Assembly (NCBI GenBank): GCA_026545225.1
Contig: CM048850.1
Location: 25,222,297 to 25,286,296 of the forward strand
DNA from: Cornus controversa
Taxonomy: Eukaryota > Streptophyta > Magnoliopsida > Cornales > Cornaceae
Direction: 5' to 3'
DNA: 64,000 nucleotides
The notes beneath the pieces are model-generated. The model saw only the letters and a list, made by a program, of their open reading frames with translations, was not told the origin of the DNA and made no database searches. Position 1 is the stretch's first letter. Every line of letters starts with the position of its first letter. Of this stretch, positions 32,996 to 44,880 are shown one piece after another. A program made the position numbers and the translations under genes.

Positions 32996-33473
32996 TGTAT
33001 TCTTTTTGTGTAATTTAGGACCAAGCTCGTGTAATATTGAAGAGGTTGTAATAAATTCTCATTCGACAATCAATGTTAATGATGATTTTTGCATCTTTCT
33101 TGATTTAATGTTATTTGATCAACATATTTCAGCTCTCGTATAACTCAAATATATGCACACACACATTAATACTTCGAGAAAATTCGTAATGCCATTCTAG
33201 TCATTTCTTACTCTCCACAATTGCACGAAGTCATCTTATATAAAGTCCACTAGCCACCTTGACTATAACATTAGGAATATTTATTTAGCATCTGAGCTCA
33301 TTTGGTTTGTCAAAAACAAGCGAACTCAAACCTAGTGTTTTAGAACACACATCCAACAGATTTGGACTTAATAGTCCTCACATACTTGCATATCACCAAA
33401 TCAAAAAAGGCTAGTTTGAACCTCACAAATGAGGGGTTCCATGAACAAAGCGGCTTTTACTGCCAAATATATT

Positions 33474-33493
33474 TTGGAATGCCCAGTGGGACA
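33474..33493 (+). other. Ogre-A primer binding site, degraded
   Basis: TTGGAATGCCCAGTGGGAC resembles the TTTGGCGACxCCAGTGGGGA-type site of Ogre elements (tRNA-Arg type, from family knowledge). Several mismatches, so moderate confidence. Confidence 0.5.
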
Positions 33494-33613
33494 CTTGTTG
33501 AATGACTTAAAGTTTTAGTGTATACCTATTGCGACTTGTTCACAAGCAAGAGTTTTATCACTAAACAACACCGTTTATATGGCTAACAACTTTAACCAAA
33601 TCGAGGTTGAGAA

Positions 33614-34035
33614 TTTTATAAGGGTCTTCTTTGTCCCACATCAGACCTGAATGGAAAAGAGAATGGGTATAAATAGGCGGGTAGGCCACACTACCCAATA
33701 GCTTAGGCTTTTGGGTCCTTGGTAAGTGCCTGACCCATTACAGTTGGTAGTAGAGCCAGACCTAGTTCTTGATCTGGTGCCACGCCTAGCGCCTACCCAG
33801 GTGAAGTTCGGGTTCAGGTCATTTGGGTTCTCCCATCGTTAAGGGGGACGACTAGGCAGGGTGGTTCGATTGCAATGAGGGTGTTGAGAGTTTAGGTGGG
33901 GAAGAATGTTAGAGGGGTCTTTTTTATCCCACATCAAATCCGAATGGGAAAGAGAATGGGTATATATGGGTAGATAGGCAACACTACGCAATAGCTTAGG
34001 CTTTTGGGTCATTGGTAAGCGCCCGACCTATTACA
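33614..34035 (+). mobile_element. TRIM, copy 2
   Basis: Two 129-bp LTRs at 33614-33742 and 33907-34035 (second starts TGTTAGAGGGGTC, both end ATTACA), a primer site TGGTAGTAGAGCC, and a purine tract GGTGGGGAAGAA before the 3' LTR. The LTRs hold a TATA-like TATAAATA/TATATATG. Same family as 25139-25527. Flanks do not show a matching TSD. It lies in the Ogre-A leader, just after the primer site. Confidence 0.85.
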
Positions 34036-35003
34036 GTGTGGAACATATTCTCAACCCTCTTTACAACATCGAAGTACAACAAACAGGTGAGCAATTTTAA
34101 TGGCAAAATCTAGATAATAGATTTTCTAGAATGGAAGGACAAATAGCAAATAGCTTGGTTAACGTCATAAATCCCCTAATTCAAGAAATCAAGAAAAATA
34201 GCGCTGCCAATACCACTTCTCTATTGATTCAAGAAATCAGAATGATGAGTGAGAATATCATACTTCTCTCCAATCAAAACATTATGGATATTAATATGAT
34301 AGAGGCCATTCCACATAACATAAAGCATGAGAATATTTTACCATCATATAACCTGGCTTGACTACCAAGAAATGGGTGACAAAATTGCTAAGAAAATGAT
34401 GTTAAGTTGCTGCCAAGGGCGACTAATGGAAACGCTGGCCATATTTTGACTTGACTAGTGATTATGAGCCAAGTACAAGGCCTTTACCGTTTTCAGTTGT
34501 GCAAACACAACCGCCACAAGCCTCAGTAAAGCAGGCATCCTAGGGTCAACTAATGCCTAGGAGCAATTGTCTTTGCTGACTAGCAACGATAATGGAAATT
34601 GCCCTAACGTACTCGGATGACAGACTCTACCATTGAGTAATGCATATTATCAACTACCTATAGGAACAACACCTGGGGGGAAATTGCCTTTGTTGGTTAG
34701 TAACGGCAATAACAATTACCCTAATAATACACCAATCTACGATATAGGAGGCCATGATGAACCCAATGTATGGTTGAATGCACCTGTACTCCCATAAATC
34801 AATTTTCCACTAAGTTATAATCTAGAAGGCCAGATGTATAATAGAGACCAAATACATGAAATTCTCCGAGAATGAAATGGAACTACATTCTAAAGGTTTG
34901 ATAAACCAAAGTTCTACAACCATATTCATACTGGGTCGATAGTTATACCTTCCTAAGAGGATATAAAACTCCTACTTTTACCACATTTTTGGGAGAAGGT
35001 AAG

Positions 35004-35270
35004 GGTTAAACACCATCTACTCTAAAAGCTTAAGCTATTAGAGAGAGTGCAACTTAAATATTTAAATCCTCCAACACGCCCCCTCACGTGTGACCTTCTT
35101 TTTGGTCAACCAAGTGCCAATTTTAATTATTAGGGTGATGGTGAGGTTTGAACCTAGGACCGAGCAGACCCTTCTCCGATACTTGGCTCTAATACCATGT
35201 TAAACACCATCTACTCTAAAAGCTTAAGCTCTGAGAGAGGATGCAAATTAAATATTTAAATCGTCCAACA
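35004..35270 (-). mobile_element. TRIM with 73-bp LTRs (member of the composite)
   Basis: LTRs at 35004-35076 and 35198-35270, each from TTAAACACCATCTACTC to CCAACA on the plus strand. On the minus strand a primer site TGGTATTAGAGCC lies inside the right LTR (35186-35197), and the purine tract (CGTGAGGGGGCG) lies beside the left LTR. It encodes nothing. Confidence 0.82.
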
Positions 35271-35282
35271 CGCTCCTTCACT

Positions 35283-35579
35283 TGTTAGATCTTAAGCCCC
35301 CATCTCACCTAAAACCAATAGATGTTAAGGAGGGCAAACTTTTTAATCCTTTACAAGCTAACATGCATCCTGTTAAGAGTGCCACGTGAATCAACAACAA
35401 ACAACGAACAACAAACATGAGAGTGATATCTAACAACACTCTCTTGCACGACGACACTCACGCGAGTCAAACCCGTTACCTCTAGCTCTGATACCACTTG
35501 TCAGATCTTAAGCTGCCATCTTACCTAAAACTAATTGGTGTTAAGGAGGGCAAACTCTTTAATCTTTTACGGGCTAACA
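35283..35579 (-). mobile_element. TRIM with 81-bp LTRs (member of the composite)
   Basis: LTRs at 35283-35363 and 35499-35579, each starting TGTxAGATCTTAAGC and ending GCTAACA on the plus strand. The minus strand carries a perfect initiator tRNA-Met type primer site, TGGTATCAGAGCT (35484-35496). After the right LTR the internal sequence begins again (35580-35647), as in a tandem LTR-internal-LTR-internal array. Confidence 0.85.
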
Positions 35580-36517
35580 CGCATCCTGTTAAGAGTGCCA
35601 TATGAACCAACAAAAAATAGCAAACATGAGAGTGGTATCCAACAACAGTAAGAAATCAACCATAGAACATATTGGGAGATTCACCTACCAAATAGGTGAA
35701 ATAGCCAACAATGACTGGTTAAAGCTAAAGTTATTTCCTAATTCTTTGACTGGTTTGGCATTTACATGGTTTACTAATCGAGCAAGGAATTCCATCTGTG
35801 ACTGCAGAAAAATGGAAGTGGTTTTTCATTCCTAGTTCAACAGTTCAGAACCTAAAATTGGTATATCGAATATAGCCAAGATCTATTAAGAGAGTGGAGA
35901 AAAAGTTAAATTTTTCATTACTCATTTTAACACAATGAAGAATAGTTGTCGAGTATTTTTACCAAAGAGTGAATATGTTAAAATGGCCATTAATGGCCTA
36001 AGCCTCGACCTTAGGAAGCAATTTATGGGGATTAACTTTCCTGACTTGCTCCACCTATCCTCTAGAGTGATAGAGTATGAGAACGTTCTCAAAGAGGCCC
36101 AAGATAAGAAGAGTGCTTCTTATGGCTCCTATTGAAAAAAACTTGAACTTTGGTGTTAACCTTGTTGAATCTATCAAAGATAGGAATGATATTGGAGACC
36201 CAGAAGTAAGTGCGGTTGAGATTGTCCTTAAAAGACCATACGAATGTGGTGCTTTTTTTAGGGTCCCAAAAGAGTAACCCTTACCACCGGTCCATGCTGC
36301 ATCGAGCCTGGGCATGAAATCCTTCTTTGAGAATTCAAATAAGTGCTCTTTTGATATTACCAAAACTAAGCAGATCTTTGATCTCATGCACAAGGATAAA
36401 ATGCTTAGAATCCTCAAAGAACAAGTCTTCCCCAGACCTGATAATCCTGAGTTGAAGTTTTATTCTAAGTTTCATAATTCTTACAAACATGCTACCTACA
36501 ATTGCGTCTTATTTTGA

Positions 36518-37949
36518 AATATCATATAGGAGCACATTAATTTAGGAACATTGAGATTTCCAGAAAAGGAAAAGGAAGTCATGACTATTGATAAGAATCA
36601 TTTCCCAGGATCGGTATCCATTAACACGATCGACTTGGTACCTATTAAACCTGCTAAATTCAAGGATAATATGCATGTGGAGTAGCTAAGGCGGAGGGAA
36701 AATGGCCAGTATTAGAGAGTTTAATCTCAAATATAGAGCTATTGAATTCCCAACTAAAGGAGAAATAACTCCTTCTTATCAAAGAAGGTAGATGCTCGAA
36801 TTGCAAAGTAAAATGGGACATCATTGAGGCTCAAACTCTAAGTAGAGCTATCAGCCAATGACAGAGTACCCCAGGCAATATCCTTATCATTATTTTGAGA
36901 ATCACCAACAAAAGTCGCTATGGAGAGAGCCTATAGGTCGTGCATCCCAAAGAGCCCCACACTCCGCTGATGCTAATTTTAGGCAAGCTCTTTAAGGATT
37001 CAAAAGAGGAAGACATAGGAGCCAAACTAGAGGTGGTTCAATAAACAACCTTGAACAAAGGTACCAAAGTAGAGAACAACAGTATATTACGACTCTTGTA
37101 GAGGATTGTCTATATATAAGTAATCAATGACATCGTACCCAGCATAGAAAAGAGTCCTCACATGATACTAGCAGTCAAGCTAATAAGCATATAACTATTC
37201 CTCCCAGTAAGATTTCACTAAAGATGGTTAAACAAAGTGCTGCTAACAATGGACAACAAAAAAAAAGGTTAATGATCTAAAAGCCCTTGAGGAAAGGGAT
37301 GATATCAGACTTGTATTCATAAATAAATCTCAGACAAGAAGATACAAAAGGCACTTAGCCAGCTTAAGACACATGAGAAAAAAAATACTCAGTACCTCAG
37401 AGTGACAAGGGAAAGTCTTCTAGGCCAAAAATCTCTAAATAAACTACTGATAAGGTTGCTAAAGAGATTAACTCATTTTCAAAAGACGAGAAGATGAAAT
37501 TAGTGGTTAGTTCCCTTCAGCTGACCTTAACCTTTACATTTTTAAGAGGCAAAACCTCGCTATAGAAACTGCCCTAACTCCAATAAAACCTAGCCACACT
37601 TATGAAAAGATGTAAGATACGAGTGAAAGGATAAACAAAGGGGGTCAGGAGAGGAGGAATATAAGGAAAAAATTATGAGTAAATTATAAAGGATTTGATT
37701 TCCACAAGGGAGATTCCTTTTGGAACCATCCCTTGCAATTTAAGCTGCAATATGATCTTTTTGTTTTGCCCAAAGATTGGGAGGCTAAAGTTGATCAACC
37801 CCTATCCTTGGAAGGAAATGTATTAGAGTTAAGTACCAACGACTCTCTTGAGTTTCTGGAGTAGGAAGCCGAAGATCAGGTATTGGCTATTTAATAACAC
37901 TATTTGGTTATAAGGACAAATCCATACCCTAAGGACCAAATCAAAGATC
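36518..37949 (+). pseudogene. Ogre-A gag tail and linker, decayed
   Basis: Between gag and protease, with fragments such as HINLGTLRFPEKEKEVMTID at 36533 onward, then many stops and frame changes. No defined domain can be read in the rest. Confidence 0.5.
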
Positions 37950-38330
37950 CACCAATGAAGTTGGTTTTTAAAAAACCCACTTAGGGGATGACGAGGCATG
38001 TGAAGCCTCTTTACATTGATGTTCACTTAAATGGCTTTCCACTATCCAAGGTGCTCGTTGATAATGGCTCGGTAATAAATGGTATTCCAGTAAGAGTCAT
38101 GAAGAAGTTGTTTAAAATAGATGATGGCTTTTTTCCTTCTGACATGATTCTGTAATATTTTACAAGGGTCCTTCAAATATACAAGGTGTTATATCACTTA
38201 GTTTACTAGTTGGTAGCTTCTTGCCTTACGACTAGATTGAGGCCTCAGCAATTTACAATACTTTGCTTGGCCGAGATTGGATACATTCCAATGGGATAAT
38301 CACATCTTCACCACACTAATGTTTAGCATA
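37950..38330 (+). pseudogene. Ogre-A protease
   Basis: The order PLYIDVHLNGFPLSKVLVDN, then the active-site triplet D-N-G at 38060-38068 (family D-S-G), then GRDWIHS-like near 38270, is that of the Ogre protease. The catalytic Asp is kept; stops at 38152 and later break it. Confidence 0.75.
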
Positions 38331-38719
38331 TTGGGAAGGGAAGAACTTAGAGGTTGTTTGGGCTGACAATAAACCCTTCACTACTAACATCAACATGCTT
38401 GATGCATCACTGTATCAAGAAGACATTGGCCCAAAAATGTTGTAGTATTACCATGAGAAAGGATCTTACCTACAAGGATCTTGTCGAAATTGAATCTAAA
38501 CTATCAGGTCCTAACCTAACATGGCTGCCATTTTTGATAATATCTGTTGCTGATACATTTATCAATGTAGCAAGATCCCAAGAAAGAAGAGAAGTTATTA
38601 GCTTATCATAACAGTTTGGCTAGGTTACATGCTTACATGATAGGAAAGAGAATAATGATGTCAGTGGATGAGGAAATAATGTCATATAGATATACAACGA
38701 GACCTTGTAACAACTAACA

Positions 38720-39422
38720 TTATACATATGAACAAATTAGAACTCTTAAATGGATGATTTTAAAGCTGAGGTACAAGACCCTTTAAATGAAGTTAATCTA
38801 AGAACAAAGGAAGACCCACAACCAATTTTCATCAAAAAACTCTTAGATGAAGTATCCAGGGAGATGATTAGACTCTTGCAAGAGTTTATTGATTGTTTCA
38901 CATGGGATTATTCATAAATGCCAGGATTATCAAGACAATTGGTGAAGCACAAGCTACAATTAAAGCAGGATTTTGACCATTAAAAAAACCTCGCATAAGG
39001 ATCTCAATCGAAGTAATACTCAAAGTCAAAGAAAAAATTGAGAGATTACTTAAAGTTAGATTTATCAGAATGACTAAATACTGTGAATGGATGTCCAATG
39101 TAGTCCCAATTATAAAAAATAATGGGAATATTAGGGTATGTACTGATTTCAGGAACCTTAATCTAGCTACTCTAAAGATGAATATCTTATTCCCATGACC
39201 AACATGCTCATTAACACAGCTATAGGTCACAAGATTTTATCTTTTACGTATGGTCACTCTAGCAAGAATAAAATTTTTATAACAGAAAAGGATGTCTCAA
39301 AAATTGTATTCTAATGTCCATAGGTGATTAGCTCATTCGAGTGGATCGTAGTGCCCTTTGGATTAAAGAACTTTGGTGCAACTTACCAAAGAGTAATGAA
39401 TGCAATATTTCATGACATGATT
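38720..39422 (+). pseudogene. Ogre-A reverse transcriptase, 5' part only
   Basis: The pre-RT block (FIKKLLDEVSREMIRLLQEF, then DCFTWDYS-MPGLSR with a stop) is followed by EWMSNVVPIIKNNGNIRVCT and DFRNLNLAT. Past 39190 single-base changes shift the frame, but GLKxxGATYQRVMNAIFHDM is still discernible at 39362-39420, where Tek-B interrupts. Confidence 0.8.
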
Positions 39423-42400
39423 TGTAGAGACCGGGTCCAATTTTGACCGATTTTCTTTTATTTTCATTTATTGCCATATAAATTATATAAATTGATGTTA
39501 CATGTATTATGAAGATGAAATACATGTTTAGGGAATATTTTATAGGTCCAGGAATGTTTTTGAACCATTTGGTTCACTTTGAGATTTTTGAGTTGGCGGG
39601 GCATAGGTCGGGTGGGCCCGGGAAATCGGATACTTTTTTGAGAAATATTATTTTTGGTTTTAGACCAAATAAAATGTTAGAAGAGTTAAGAAAGTGATTT
39701 CAGAGCCGTAGCCGATTTCAAAATCGAAAATAGAGGTCGGGAGGGTACATTAAGTGGCTTAGGGGCATTTTGGTCTTTTTATGTCCTAGTTGATATAACT
39801 ATCAAGTGGTTAAGATATTCTTCATTCCTCACAGACTAAAATAGCCAACTACTCCTCTCCGTCTATCCCTTTTCATCTCTTCTCCTTCTCTTTTCATTTT
39901 GGAGAATTTAAGCTTAGAATTAGAGTTACCAAAGAAGAGCTTTGTGTTCTATGGGTAAAGGACTTCGGTTTGAACCAAAAAAAAGTAAGATTTTGACAAG
40001 GTGAAGCTTGGGGGAATTCTAGGGTTTTCTAAAAGAATCTTAAAATTTGAGGTAAGGGTGTTCTTTCTCTCTTAGTCATTGATTTACAAGGTATTGATGG
40101 GTTTGGAAGAGTTTGGTATGGTTTAGCTTGTTTGGTGATAGGCGTTGAATGTTACGCATTCTGGCCTCTTAACTTATGTATTTTATTCTCTTAATGATAG
40201 ATTATTTTGTTATTTTACTTCGTTTTAGTATTTTCTGTATTTTCAGGGCCTTAATGATTATTTCAGTTAAAACCATGATTTTGGACTTTTAAAGAAGACA
40301 TCCAAGATGGGTAGATGAAGCCTACTTCAAAGGGAATCATTCAACCATTTATTTCAACTAAAATCAACCCAAGACAGAAGTCCAAGAGAAATACAACTGC
40401 TTAAGAAGGTTTCGGGCCTGAAGCCCAAATCTGCGTTTAATACAGTCTTAATCCCTTTTTGAAAAACGGACTAGAAGTCTTATTTCTAAGCCTCAAATCG
40501 GCATAATTTCCGTGCAAGGTTGAACAAAAATTTGATTATGCACACTTTTGTATTTCACGAAAATTCAGTAAATCGAACTTCTAGTGGGTCAAATGTTGGG
40601 CCGAAGTCAGCAGGAAAAACCCACCTGATTAGTGCTACGGGAAACCCTAGTTTATTCCTAATTGGATTAGGACTTTGGTGTATTCTCTTGGGAAATAAAG
40701 TGAAGACTTGGAGGCTGAGTTTGGGAGAGAGAGAACAGAGATTGGAGAGTCTGAGAGGGCTGAGAAGAGAATAGAAACATATTTGCAGAGCCATTGGAGA
40801 ACGAAGTCATACACGTAATTCATGAAGATGATGCCTTCTTCCTCAATAATTGAAGCTTCTTCTTCTACCATGAGCGGCTAGTTCATCCACTAGGGTTTTG
40901 ATGTAGCCCTAACAAAGCATCAATGGTTTGATTGTTTTAATTATTGGGGACCTTTATATACATGCATAGATTGTGTAATTAAGAGGATTCTTATTATAGA
41001 ATTGAGCAATAAAAGTCTTGTAATTTTAATCTCAATGATTTCTTATCTTGTCTTAGATATTTAGTTGTTGTTATTGAACTCAATCTCTCTTGTTTTCTGT
41101 GATCATGAGAGCGATTATTACATAATGGTAATCACTGAATATATTGTTAAGAGCTTTTATGGATTATGCCTAGAGAAGATGAACCATACTGCACCCTAGA
41201 TTAGAGTAGTTAGGCAGATGGCCCATGCCAATCGAAGATAGTCCATGGATTAGCCTTGATCATATGTTATCTTCTTAACGGATGAAGGTGAGCTTGTAGC
41301 CACCGACACCACTTATGCATGATGTAATTCCCCTATAGTTGATTCAATTGACCATTGATTGTGGAGTTAGTGGTAAAGTCAAACACCTTAGATTTCTCTC
41401 AGATTATCCTTAATATCTATTCTACTTTGATTTATTTTATTTTATCTTTTTAATTAGTTTAGTTTAAAAATCAAAATTCTTTTCTCTTAATTTAATTAGA
41501 ATTAATTCAGTATTCCAACTCATCAGACCATAATTCCTGAGGTACGATACCCCTTTCGATAGCCCTATTCTGCAAGGAATTCGTTCTACTGCGAAGTGTG
41601 AAATTTTTTAATTGATATACTTTTTGAGTCACACTCACACACGAATCACTTGGGAGGGTTAGTGTAATTATGTATCACTTTTTCCTTTTCCATTATGGTT
41701 AATGGCATACTATATGAGGTGTATCTTGTGATGTATGATGTTTTGAGCACATACATGTTGAATGTATAAAATAAGAGCATATATGGATATATGATGAATT
41801 GTATGCATATGTGAATTATATGTATAATTGTGAACATATATGTGATTATACGTGGTATGTGAGAACATGAAGTATGAAAGTGTTAATATGAGGCATACAT
41901 GTACGTATGAGAGTATGAGAAATATGTTATGTGATATATATGCCTAATGTGCATATATATGTATATATCAGAGATTTGTGCAAGTGAGCTATACATGGGG
42001 TTTGGAGTTGTCCAACCATGTTATTGAAGTGGTATAATTACCCACTAAAGTATAACTCAGAGTGGTCCAATCATACTAAGGCTAATGCCTAAAAATCAGA
42101 GTAGTCCAAAATCTTGTGATCATTGGAGTTGTCCAATCACAATGGCAAGACCAATATATTACCAAGAATGTTTGATTTTTGGAGTTATCCAAATCATACG
42201 GGTGTCATCAGAGTTGTCTAACACTACATGACCATTATGGTTGACCAATTATGTTTATGTATTAGATTATGACCGAAGAAGATGTAAACCTATGAATGCT
42301 TATATGTTTGACTATTTAGCATGATGAATCTGTTAAATGCAAAGATATAAATTGCATTGAGTTGATTTCATGTGAAACCACTGGATATATTATGTAGAGT

Positions 42401-43398
42401 AGCGATATCATAATTGCATATCATGTAGGTCAGTGTTTGGTCGATGCCTAGGTGGGTTAGGGCATTCCTACTGAGCTAGTTTTTTTGCTCAACCCTCTCC
42501 CCTAAACATTTTATAGATAAAACATGGCGATGGATGGGGCTTGAGTGGCCAGATGAAGCACTTGGTAGCATTTTAAAGATTTTTTGGGATATTACATGTA
42601 TTGTTATCCATGCCGACATGTGGCTTATTGAAATGATTGGAATAACATGTAATTGTGGACTAAAATTTGTGTACATAGATGTATGTGGAGTTATATTTTT
42701 TCAACCTATGTTTTGAGATTTTGAAGACTTGAGAAAATATGTGTAAAAAGTGTGATTTTAGATTATATTCATGTGATATATGAATTTTGCATCTATGAGG
42801 TTTTAAATGTGTGGATTTTGTCGAGTTTTCTCCATGTTTTGAGTTGTGGATGAATGTATGAAACTTAGAAATGCATTTGGACTTAAGTTATATAGGTGTT
42901 GAACATTTTGGGGAGAGTCGGTCACCTAGAGGGACTATATCGACCGGCCAAAATCGTGAGATACCAAGAGATTATAAAATGGGTACCATTTTCGGTCGAC
43001 TGGAGAAGGGTTTTAGCCAACTGAAAAGATTCCTTCAGCCAATTGAAACCATTCACCAGTCGATCGACTAAACAAGAATTGTATTCCAGTGTGTTGGCTA
43101 GCTGGAGGTCAGCTGAACCCAAGTTTAAGCCAACCGAGGAGAGTGTTCAGTTGATCAAAAATGGGTTAGATTGGAATTTTATAAATTTTGGATTAGGAAT
43201 GCACATGTATGAATGTGTAGACCAATGTGAGGCCCATTAGGATGAATAGTGATGAGTATACACATATAAAATTGTGTGTATGATTAGCTTCCGCTATTAT
43301 AAGAAAATTGAGATAGTTTATGTGATTATATACAAATGACTAACTTAATCACTCCCATTTCCCATGCCCTCTCAGGTGTTAGAAATCGGGACGTGACA
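39423..43398 (+). repeat. Tek-B 5' LTR, split by an Athila solo LTR
   Basis: Starts TGTAGAGACCGGGTCC and ends AATCGGGACGTGACA. Minus the nested 1513 bp and TSD it is about 2458 bp, close to the Tek-A LTR. It repeats the GGAGTTGTCCAA field at 41990-42260 and the CGACTGAAA-type field at 42930-43160. Confidence 0.9.
40136..41648 (+). mobile_element. Solo LTR of Athila family in the Tek-B LTR
   Basis: It is 1513 bp, starting TGATAGGCGTTGAATG and ending CTCACACACGAATCA. Flanks are TTTGG (40131-40135) and CTTGG (41649-41653), a TSD with one mismatch. Closely related to 1333-2767 and the Ath-B LTRs. The ORFs across 40520-40871 fall inside it and are not genes. Confidence 0.9.
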
Positions 43399-43399
43399 A

Positions 43400-43414
43400 T
43401 TTTGTATGAGAGCG
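43400..43414 (+). other. Tek-B primer binding site, degraded
   Basis: TTTTGTATGAGAGCG follows the LTR directly. It corresponds to TTTGGTATCAGAGCG, the initiator tRNA-Met type site of this clade, with mismatches. Confidence 0.7.
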
Positions 43415-43646
43415 TAACTGAGTTTGAATACCTTAGGATGAAGGATGAGAATTTGATTGTGTGTCTATTTAAGGTTAAGAAAGTGGACATAAGGCTATGC
43501 ATTCCTTATGTAGAATATGACTGATTATTTACGCTTTACAACATGATAATTGTAGAATTAATTAGCATTGAGTTGTGTGAGCATGGTGAGAGTTTTATGA
43601 CTATATATGCTTAGTGTTAAGTTTTCCTTGTTATGTATATGGCAAG

Positions 43647-44880
43647 ATGCTACCTAGGAGAGCAAGAAGACGAGGTGCTCACATTCGACAAGAAACCGTG
43701 AATGTAGCCCAATTTATGAAAGACATGGTGGAAACCATGAGATAAATTATGAGGGAAACTCATTATGAAGAAGTTCAAGCTTAACCACAGGGTGGCTTGA
43801 ATAGGATGATAATGAGGATGAAGGAGTACATTAAGTACAAACCACCGACTTATGCAGGCGGGTTTGATCTGCCAATAGCTAAAGAGTGGGTATACCAAAC
43901 CTTAAAATTTATCGTTGCCCTATGAATTGATGAGGACCTTAGGGTCGGCATAGTTGCACTTCACTTATAAGGTGAAGCAGATAGGTGGTGGAGTTCAGTG
44001 AAGAACACATGGGATATGGAGGTAATGGAGTGGGAAGCTTTCAATGATCTTTTCTTTGAGAGGTATTTTTTCCCAACGATGAAAGATAGACTCAAACAAA
44101 AGTTTATACATCTTATGCATGGGGATATGAGCATAATGGAGTAAGAGACTAAGTTCACATCCTTGGCTTGTTTTCACTAGAAATGGTGGGGAAGATGCAA
44201 TGAAAGCGAGTCACTTTTTGAGAGGATTCAAAATGTCCATAAGGAATAGAGTATCTATCTTAGGCTTGAAATTCTATGCTGAAATTGTTGATAGAGCCTT
44301 GGTAGTTGAGGAAGATGACAGAGAGGCTCAAAGGATATAGGATTCCAAGAGTCAGACTAGGAGTACCGGATCACTTTTAGACAGTCAAGCAAGTAAGAGG
44401 CAAAGAGGTAATATTTTAATTTCTCAGGGGCTGTAGTCTCGCTTCATACCATAAGTGCCTTTGCATATGGGATCTTCACGATCTGCTGTCGTGTGCTATC
44501 ATTGCTAGAAGTTAGGTCACTACAGATATGAGTGCCCAAAGAGGCAGGTTGCATTTATATTGGTAGCATAAGTTGGGGAGCAGATATGCTTCCATTGTTG
44601 CCAGTTAGGGTATGTGAGGGCAAATTTACCTTAGAGATAGGGCGTGGATAGTGGGACTAGATCTCAGCAGAGGACTGTTCAGTCTGCTACACGTCAGTCA
44701 AGTTTGAGGGCATTATCGCCACCTCAGTCAGCTTGGTTAGTTTAGGGCTCTCAAGTAGTGAGAGGGGCAACACCTGCTATGTCTAGTCAGCAGTCTAGAT
44801 TTTATGGTGGTGGTCAGCAGGGTTAACAAATTTAGGGTAATGCTTTCACCTTGACCTAGGTAGAGGATGTACTGAGACCA
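43647..44880 (+). pseudogene. Tek-B gag with zinc knuckle
   Basis: Starts at 43647 (M-L-P-R-R-A-R-R-R, a basic start as in this clade). Readable pieces: MKEYIKYKPPTYAGGFDLP, GEADRWWSSVKNTWDMEVME and LFFERYFFPTMKDRLKQKF, with several stops between. A CCHC zinc knuckle, C-Y-H-C-x-K-L-G-H-Y-R-Y-E-C, lies at 44491-44532, with a stop at its fifth position. A second, degraded knuckle (CFHCCQLGY) follows near 44590. Confidence 0.82.

Larger units (their letters stand above)
32252..33465 (+). repeat. Probable Ogre-A 5' LTR
   Basis: No second LTR is in the window, so boundaries are inferred: a possible TG start at 32252 and an end ACTGCCA at 33465 just before the primer site. A TATA box and a minisatellite inside fit an LTR. 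Confidence 0.4.
35004..35647 (-). mobile_element. Composite of two TRIMs inserted in Ogre-A gag
   Basis: The whole insert is flanked by GTAAG (34999-35003 and 35648-35652), and removing it restores the gag reading GEG-KKST. It holds one TRIM (35004-35270) and a second of a different family (35283-35579), plus a partial extra internal segment (35580-35647). Confidence 0.78.
34131..36517 (+). pseudogene. Ogre-A gag, interrupted by a TRIM composite
   Basis: The N-terminal part runs at 34131-34361. The core gag block is split: it reads up to FxGEG at about 34999 and continues after the insertion as KKSTIEHIGRFTYQIGE and WLKLKLFPNSLTGLAFTWF (35648-35800). Later pieces at 35935-36135 and 36314-36517 follow with frame changes. 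The block is the standard retrotransposon gag domain of this clade. Confidence 0.78.
32252..39422 (+). mobile_element. Ogre-A: Tat/Ogre-clade Ty3/gypsy retrotransposon, 3' part displaced
   Basis: In plus orientation: a probable LTR with TATA box and minisatellite, a primer site, gag, protease and the start of RT. The RT piece (EWMSNVVPIIKNNGNIRVCT) and the pre-RT block (VQDPLNEVNLRTKEDPQPIF) are Ogre-like. It is cut in RT at 39422 by Tek-B, so its 3' half lies right of the window. The left boundary at 32252 (TGTCAGATATGAAG) is a guess from a TG start. Confidence 0.75.

Noticed and set aside
40520-40871. Overlapping ORFs of 74-84 codons on both strands
   Set aside because: Inside the Athila solo LTR; homologous positions in other LTR copies are not open.
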